Positions 5,369 through 9,196 of a DNA stretch of 9,196 nucleotides are shown one piece after another. Position 1 is the first letter of the stretch. The number at the start of each line of letters is the position of its first letter. The position numbers and the translations under genes were made by a program. The notes under the pieces are model-generated. The model saw nothing but the letters and a program-made list of their open reading frames with translations, was not told the origin of the DNA and did no database searches. This stretch comes from Thermoplasmata archaeon (GTDB lineage: Archaea > Thermoplasmatota > Thermoplasmata > WALJ01), in contig WALJ01000207.1 in NCBI GenBank assembly GCA_015522885.1, positions 1 through 9,196 of the forward strand. The letters run 5' to 3'.

Positions 5369-7027
5369 ATGACTGAAGTTGCAGAGAAAAAAACGGATGT
5401 GAACATAAAGGAAAAACTTCTTTCCTTTGCCATCGGAAATGCCCCTTTGAAGGTTCTGATACCTGAAGAGCAATTGAAGAAAGGCAAGGAACTCCAGAAG
5501 GACATAACTCTGATACCAAAAATCGTTGACAGGCATGTGAATGAGATAGAACTGCAGCCGGTGGAAGAACCATACTCATATGTGAGAATAAAGTACGATA
5601 CCGTTTCCAACGAATACCTTTATGAAGTAATAGAACCCCAGCTGAACGAGGACGAAGAAGAACTTCTCCACGCAATAAAGAAGACGCTTGTCGACGAATT
5701 CGAACTGGTGGAGGAAGACCTTCCGGAGGTGAAGGAGAGAATACTGAGGGAGATGACAGAGAAGGCAATAGACGACAGCGGTATGGAGATAGGCTCCATA
5801 TCGAAGGAGAGGCTCTTTTACTACGTAAAAAGGGATTTTCTGGGATACGGTGCCATACAGGCCGCTATGATAGATACGGAGGTAGAGGACATTTCATGTG
5901 ACGGTGTCAATGTGCCGATATATATTTACCATAGAAAATACGGTTCCATACAATCAAACATAAGGTTCGAGACCGCGGAAGAACTGGACGGGTTCGTTGT
6001 CTGGCTTGCGCAGAGGTCCGGGAAGCATATCTCGGTAGCATCGCCCATGCTTGATGCGACCATGCCTGACGGTTCGAGGTTGAATGAGACCCTCGGTACG
6101 CATGTTACGAAAAGAGGCTCTTCCTTCACGATAAGGCGATTCAAGGAGAACCCGTTCACCCCCGTGGACCTTATGAGGTTCAAGACGATGAGCGCCGAGA
6201 TGATGGCCTACCTGTGGATAGCCATAGAGAACGGGCAGTCTCTGCTTATCTGCGGAGGCACGGCATCGGGAAAAACAACGACCCTGAACGCCATACTCCT
6301 GTTCATACCGCCTCAGATGAAGATTGTTAGCATAGAGGATACAAGAGAGCTCAATCTTCCGCATGAGAACTGGGTGCCCACACTGACCAGAAGCGGTTTC
6401 GGTGCCAAAAACCAGATAACCGGAAAGGCAGCCGGAGAGATAGATATGTTCGACCTGCTCGCCGCAGCGCTCCGACAGAGGCCGCAGTATCTCATGGTCG
6501 GAGAGGTCAGAGGCGCCGAGGCTTATGTGGTCTTTCAGGCAATGGCAACTGGGAAGAGCGCTTACACGACCTTCCACGCGGAGGATGTTCAGGCAATGGT
6601 CCACAGGCTTGAGAATGACCCGATAAACCTGCCGAGAGCTCTCATATCCGCTCTTGACATAGTCCTCCTTCAGGGTCAGGTCAAAGTCGGTACGCAGATG
6701 ACAAGGAGGGTGAAAGGCCTCATCGAGATAGTGGGCACAGACCCCCAGACCGACGAACTCATAACAAACAATGCGTATATCTGGAATCCCGCCGATGACA
6801 GCTTCAATTACAGCGGGCACAGCTATGTCTATAACAAAGTGGCAATGGCCAAGAACTGGTCCGCCAGAGAGATGGAAAGAGAGGTAAAGAGAAGAAAGGA
6901 CATCCTTGAGTACATGAAAAAGATAGGGGTGAGGAACTACAGGGATGTCGCAAGAATAGTTTCCTCGTATTACAAGGACAAAAAGAAGGTCATGGAAGAG
7001 GTCAGAAAGGTACTGAGTGAGGAATAG
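5369..7027 (+). CDS. Type IV pilus/archaellum-type secretion ATPase B (paralogue of ATPase A)
   Basis: This is a second full-length motor ATPase of 552 residues in the same operon. By eye it matches ATPase A along the whole length, most strongly from about residue 245 to 430. The core shows a textbook Walker A GGTASGKTTT (296-305, Lys302), Asp box IEDTRE (322-327), and Walker B VGEVRG with Glu379. The His box reads GKSAYTTFHAED (395-406): the first conserved His is Lys396, while His403 is kept. In PilT/GspE relatives this box helps couple nucleotide state between subunits, so its motor behaviour may differ from ATPase A. The start ATG lies 1 nt after the tadC-like stop. No good SD precedes it (only a G-run), so it probably depends on coupled translation. 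It may act as a second motor, a hetero-oligomer partner or a retraction-like ATPase; the sequence alone cannot decide. Confidence 0.92.
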   Translation: MTEVAEKKTDVNIKEKLLSFAIGNAPLKVLIPEEQLKKGKELQKDITLIPKIVDRHVNEIELQPVEEPYSYVRIKYDTVSNEYLYEVIEPQLNEDEEELLHAIKKTLVDEFELVEEDLPEVKERILREMTEKAIDDSGMEIGSISKERLFYYVKRDFLGYGAIQAAMIDTEVEDISCDGVNVPIYIYHRKYGSIQSNIRFETAEELDGFVVWLAQRSGKHISVASPMLDATMPDGSRLNETLGTHVTKRGSSFTIRRFKENPFTPVDLMRFKTMSAEMMAYLWIAIENGQSLLICGGTASGKTTTLNAILLFIPPQMKIVSIEDTRELNLPHENWVPTLTRSGFGAKNQITGKAAGEIDMFDLLAAALRQRPQYLMVGEVRGAEAYVVFQAMATGKSAYTTFHAEDVQAMVHRLENDPINLPRALISALDIVLLQGQVKVGTQMTRRVKGLIEIVGTDPQTDELITNNAYIWNPADDSFNYSGHSYVYNKVAMAKNWSAREMEREVKRRKDILEYMKKIGVRNYRDVARIVSSYYKDKKKVMEEVRKVLSEE

Positions 7028-9110
7028 ATTTATCACCGTTCCATATCTCACCGTGAAACTCTCGGATATCGTCGGCTCGGAAATATCGGAAATTTTCAGG
7101 GAAGAAGGGATTGAAAGCCCGTATGATATACAGGTAGAGCCCTTAAAAGTCGTGATTTCCGGCAAAAATGCGGTAACCGCATATCCGACAGCGAGCGGCA
7201 AGTCTCTCATCGCATATGTGGGGGCCGTGAGGTCTGTTTTGAACGGGAAAAAGGCGCTCTACATGGTTCCTCTGAGGGCCCTCGCATCCGAGAAATACGA
7301 GGACCTGAAAAAATTCTCAAAATTGGGCATAAAAGTCGGTATTTCCATAGGGGACTATGACACGAAGGACGAGAGACTGGGAAGGAATGACATCATCGTC
7401 GCAACATCCGAGAAAGTGGATTCCCTCATAAGGCACAGAACTGGCTGGATGTCGAAGATCGGAGCCGTGATAGCGGACGAGATTCATCTTATAAACGATG
7501 AAAAAAGGGGGCCGACGCTGGAGGTGACTCTGGAGAAGCTCAGGAAATTGAATCCGGATGCCCAGATAATCGCATTATCCGCAACGATAAAGAACTCGAA
7601 TGAGATTGCGGAATGGCTGGGTGCGGAGCACTTCAGGAGCGATTGGAGACCTGTAGAACTGAAAAAAGGGATAGCGTACGGAAAGAACATCCTGTTCGAA
7701 GACGGTTCCTCTATCAGAACAAAGTATTCGGGGCTCGAAGGGATAATAAGGGACACTCTTGAAAAAGACGGGCAGCTGCTTGTCTTCGTTTCCACCAGAA
7801 GATATACTGAGAGCCTGGCGGATAAACTTGCGGTTCTCCTTGAAAAACTCAGGATGAAGGGTATCGAAGCGGATTTTGGCGATGACAGAACCTCCGTAAG
7901 GCTGAAGAACTGCCTTAAAAGGGGTGCGGCGTTCCACCATGCGGGGCTCACCTCCGAGCAGAGGAGGGCTGTCGAAAATGCCTTCAAAAACAGGGAGATA
8001 TCCGTGATAGTCGCCACGCCGACCCTTGCGGCCGGAATAAATCTCCCCGCGAAGACCGTGATAGTGAGGGATACGAAGCGCTACGATGTCTCCGGATTCG
8101 GATGGAAAGACATCCCTGTGATGGAGGTCCAGCAGATGCTCGGAAGAGCCGGCAGGCCGAAGTACGACAGGGAGGGTTTCGGGATAATAATTGCGAAAAA
8201 CGAGGCGGATGTCGGAGACCTCATGGAGCGCTATTTGAAGTCCGAGTCCGAGCCCATCCTTTCGAAACTGGGCTCCGAGAACGTTCTGCGGACCCACACA
8301 CTGGCTCTTGTCGCGACCTTCGGGATTTCAAGCGAGGAAGAGCTCTATTCCTTCTATGAAGGCACATTCTTCGCACGGCAGAGGGATATTTCGGACATAG
8401 AAAGGACGGTGGAAAGGGCCATAGGGTTCCTTTTCGACAACGACCTCATAGAAAGAAGGAGCGGGAATCTCAGCCCGACGAATTTCGGAATAAGGACCGC
8501 GGAGACTTACATAGACCCGATGAGCGCGGTCATCATAAGAACCGCTCTGGAAGATAAGGAAGAGATAGACGAACTCGGATACCTGCACACCATCTCACTC
8601 ACTCCGGATATGTACCCGCTTTATCCCAAACGCTCCGAGGACTACATAAGAGAGCTTGCCGAGGAGATAGAAACGCCGATTAAACCGTGGGATGTGCCCG
8701 AGGCGGCATATGTCTCCGCTCTGAAAACAGCCCTTGTTCTCCTTGACTGGATAAACGAGCTGCCTGAGAAGAAGATAACCGAGAGATACGGCATATGGCC
8801 CGGGGACCTCGCATCGAGGACGGAACTCTCCGAATGGCTCCTCACCTCCACAAGAGAACTCTCAAGGCTTTTCAGACCTGAGGACACCCACGCTCTGGAC
8901 ATACTGATACAGCGCATACACCACGGAGTGAAGCAGGATGTCCTGAACCTGATGCAGATAAGGGGAATCGGGAGAACAAGGGGAAGAGCGCTCCACAAAC
9001 ACGGCTACAGGAGCATCTCGGACCTGAGGAAAGCAAGTGTGGAACAGCTCACAAGGGTGGAAGGAATCGGAAAAGCGATTGCGGTGAGGATAAAGGAACA
9101 GGTCGGCTGA
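7017..9110 (+). CDS. hel308: Hel308-like Ski2-family DNA helicase
   Basis: Hel308 is an ATP-dependent 3'-5' DNA helicase of archaea that acts on stalled or damaged replication forks. From GTG 7017 it has 697 residues, near the family's 690-720. Motifs in order are YDIQ (36-39), Walker A YPTASGKS (56-63), Ia VPLRALASEK (84-93), DEIH box (154-157), SAT (188-190), LVFVSTRR (255-262), ATPTLAAGINLPA (333-345) and QMLGRAGRP (373-381). Winged-helix and ratchet domains follow. The C-terminus has helix-hairpin-helix repeats (IRGIGRTRGRALHKHG and VEGIGKAIAVRIK). GTG 7017 overlaps ATPase B by 11 nt with a weak SD (GAAAGG, 7005-7010). GTG 7053 is a serious alternative: it gives 685 residues beginning KLSDIVGSEIS, closer to the usual Hel308 N-terminus. 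No premature stop or missing motif is seen. Confidence 0.93.
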   Translation: MRNRFITVPYLTVKLSDIVGSEISEIFREEGIESPYDIQVEPLKVVISGKNAVTAYPTASGKSLIAYVGAVRSVLNGKKALYMVPLRALASEKYEDLKKFSKLGIKVGISIGDYDTKDERLGRNDIIVATSEKVDSLIRHRTGWMSKIGAVIADEIHLINDEKRGPTLEVTLEKLRKLNPDAQIIALSATIKNSNEIAEWLGAEHFRSDWRPVELKKGIAYGKNILFEDGSSIRTKYSGLEGIIRDTLEKDGQLLVFVSTRRYTESLADKLAVLLEKLRMKGIEADFGDDRTSVRLKNCLKRGAAFHHAGLTSEQRRAVENAFKNREISVIVATPTLAAGINLPAKTVIVRDTKRYDVSGFGWKDIPVMEVQQMLGRAGRPKYDREGFGIIIAKNEADVGDLMERYLKSESEPILSKLGSENVLRTHTLALVATFGISSEEELYSFYEGTFFARQRDISDIERTVERAIGFLFDNDLIERRSGNLSPTNFGIRTAETYIDPMSAVIIRTALEDKEEIDELGYLHTISLTPDMYPLYPKRSEDYIRELAEEIETPIKPWDVPEAAYVSALKTALVLLDWINELPEKKITERYGIWPGDLASRTELSEWLLTSTRELSRLFRPEDTHALDILIQRIHHGVKQDVLNLMQIRGIGRTRGRALHKHGYRSISDLRKASVEQLTRVEGIGKAIAVRIKEQVG

Positions 9111-9124
9111 GGGGAAAAGGGGGG
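9111..9124. other. Purine tract after the helicase stop
   Basis: GGGGAAAAGGGGGG follows the helicase stop directly. On the minus strand it reads as C-runs around TTTT, a possible weak termination signal for a convergent gene. There is no hairpin and no T-run on the + strand, so no + strand terminator is supported here. Confidence 0.3.
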
Positions 9125-9150
9125 TACTGGCGAGAATTTGGACATGGGAG

Positions 9151-9196
9151 TCATAAAGAAAATTTATCTGTAAGTCGTCTCACTTCTTCTTTCGAT
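9151..9196 (-). CDS. Possible 3' end of a convergent gene
   Basis: Read on the minus strand from the right edge, one frame gives SKEEVRRLTDKFSL followed by TGA (9151-9153). The composition (charged helix-like tail, AGA codon) looks protein-like, and a tail-to-tail layout 40 nt from the helicase stop would be normal. Fourteen codons are too few to identify a product. The competing reading is a TATA-like TTTATC on the + strand at 9163-9168 driving a gene to the right. Confidence 0.25.
   Translation of the reverse strand, partial: SKEEVRRLTDKFSL

Noticed and set aside
5954..7210. 418-codon open frame antisense to ATPase B
   Set aside because: Its length follows from the codon bias of the gene on the other strand. 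The + strand carries every ATPase motif, and the antisense product is compositionally odd (rich in His, Leu, Ser and Arg).
7575..8297. 240-codon open frame antisense to the helicase
   Set aside because: It is a shadow of the helicase coding sequence, where motifs IV, V and VI are read in the + frame.
1..9196. CRISPR arrays, insertion sequences, integrase or att sites
   Set aside because: No spaced direct repeats, terminal inverted repeats, transposase or integrase motifs were seen. Genes are intact and tightly packed.

Overview
This is an archaeal chromosome segment carrying housekeeping and surface-structure genes, all on the + strand and tightly packed. Archaeal origin is supported by four things: a PurP-family ligase (the formate-dependent purine enzyme of archaea), a Hel308-type Ski2-like helicase, pilus motor genes most like ArlI/ArlJ and TadA/TadB/TadC, and a clean TATA box in front of the pilus operon. 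Isoleucine is mostly ATA and arginine mostly AGA/AGG. A euryarchaeal, possibly Thermoplasmatota-like, lineage is a guess from general feel and is not proven by anything here.

Layout. (1) Positions 1-1507 hold a two-gene purine unit: the 3' part of a purP-family gene, overlapped by 4 nt by purN, which starts at a TTG behind a strong Shine-Dalgarno (SD) sequence. (2) Positions 1508-1786 are a mostly non-coding spacer. It holds a TATA-like element at the end of purN, a T-tract, a bulged hairpin, and then the pilus promoter (TATAAATA at 1734-1741). (3) Positions 1787-7027 encode a pilus/secretion motor in the order ATPase A, TadB-like membrane protein, TadC-like membrane protein, ATPase B. The genes overlap by 11 nt or sit 1 nt apart. 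The two membrane genes together look like a split ArlJ. The two ATPases are full-length paralogues of 552 codons each. (4) Positions 7017-9110 encode a full-length Hel308-like DNA helicase whose first possible start overlaps the end of ATPase B by 11 nt. (5) The last 86 bases hold a purine tract and possibly the 3' end of a convergent minus-strand gene.

How the genes may work together. PurN (step 3, GAR formylation) and the PurP-family enzyme (AICAR formylation, or a related reaction) belong to purine biosynthesis. The ATPase/TadB/TadC set is the cytoplasmic and inner-membrane motor of an archaeal type IV pilus-like filament; no pilin or prepilin peptidase is in view. The main points of interest are the paired ATPases, which carry different changes in conserved motifs (an altered Walker A flank in A, a His-box His to Lys in B), and the run-on of the pilus operon into a DNA repair helicase.
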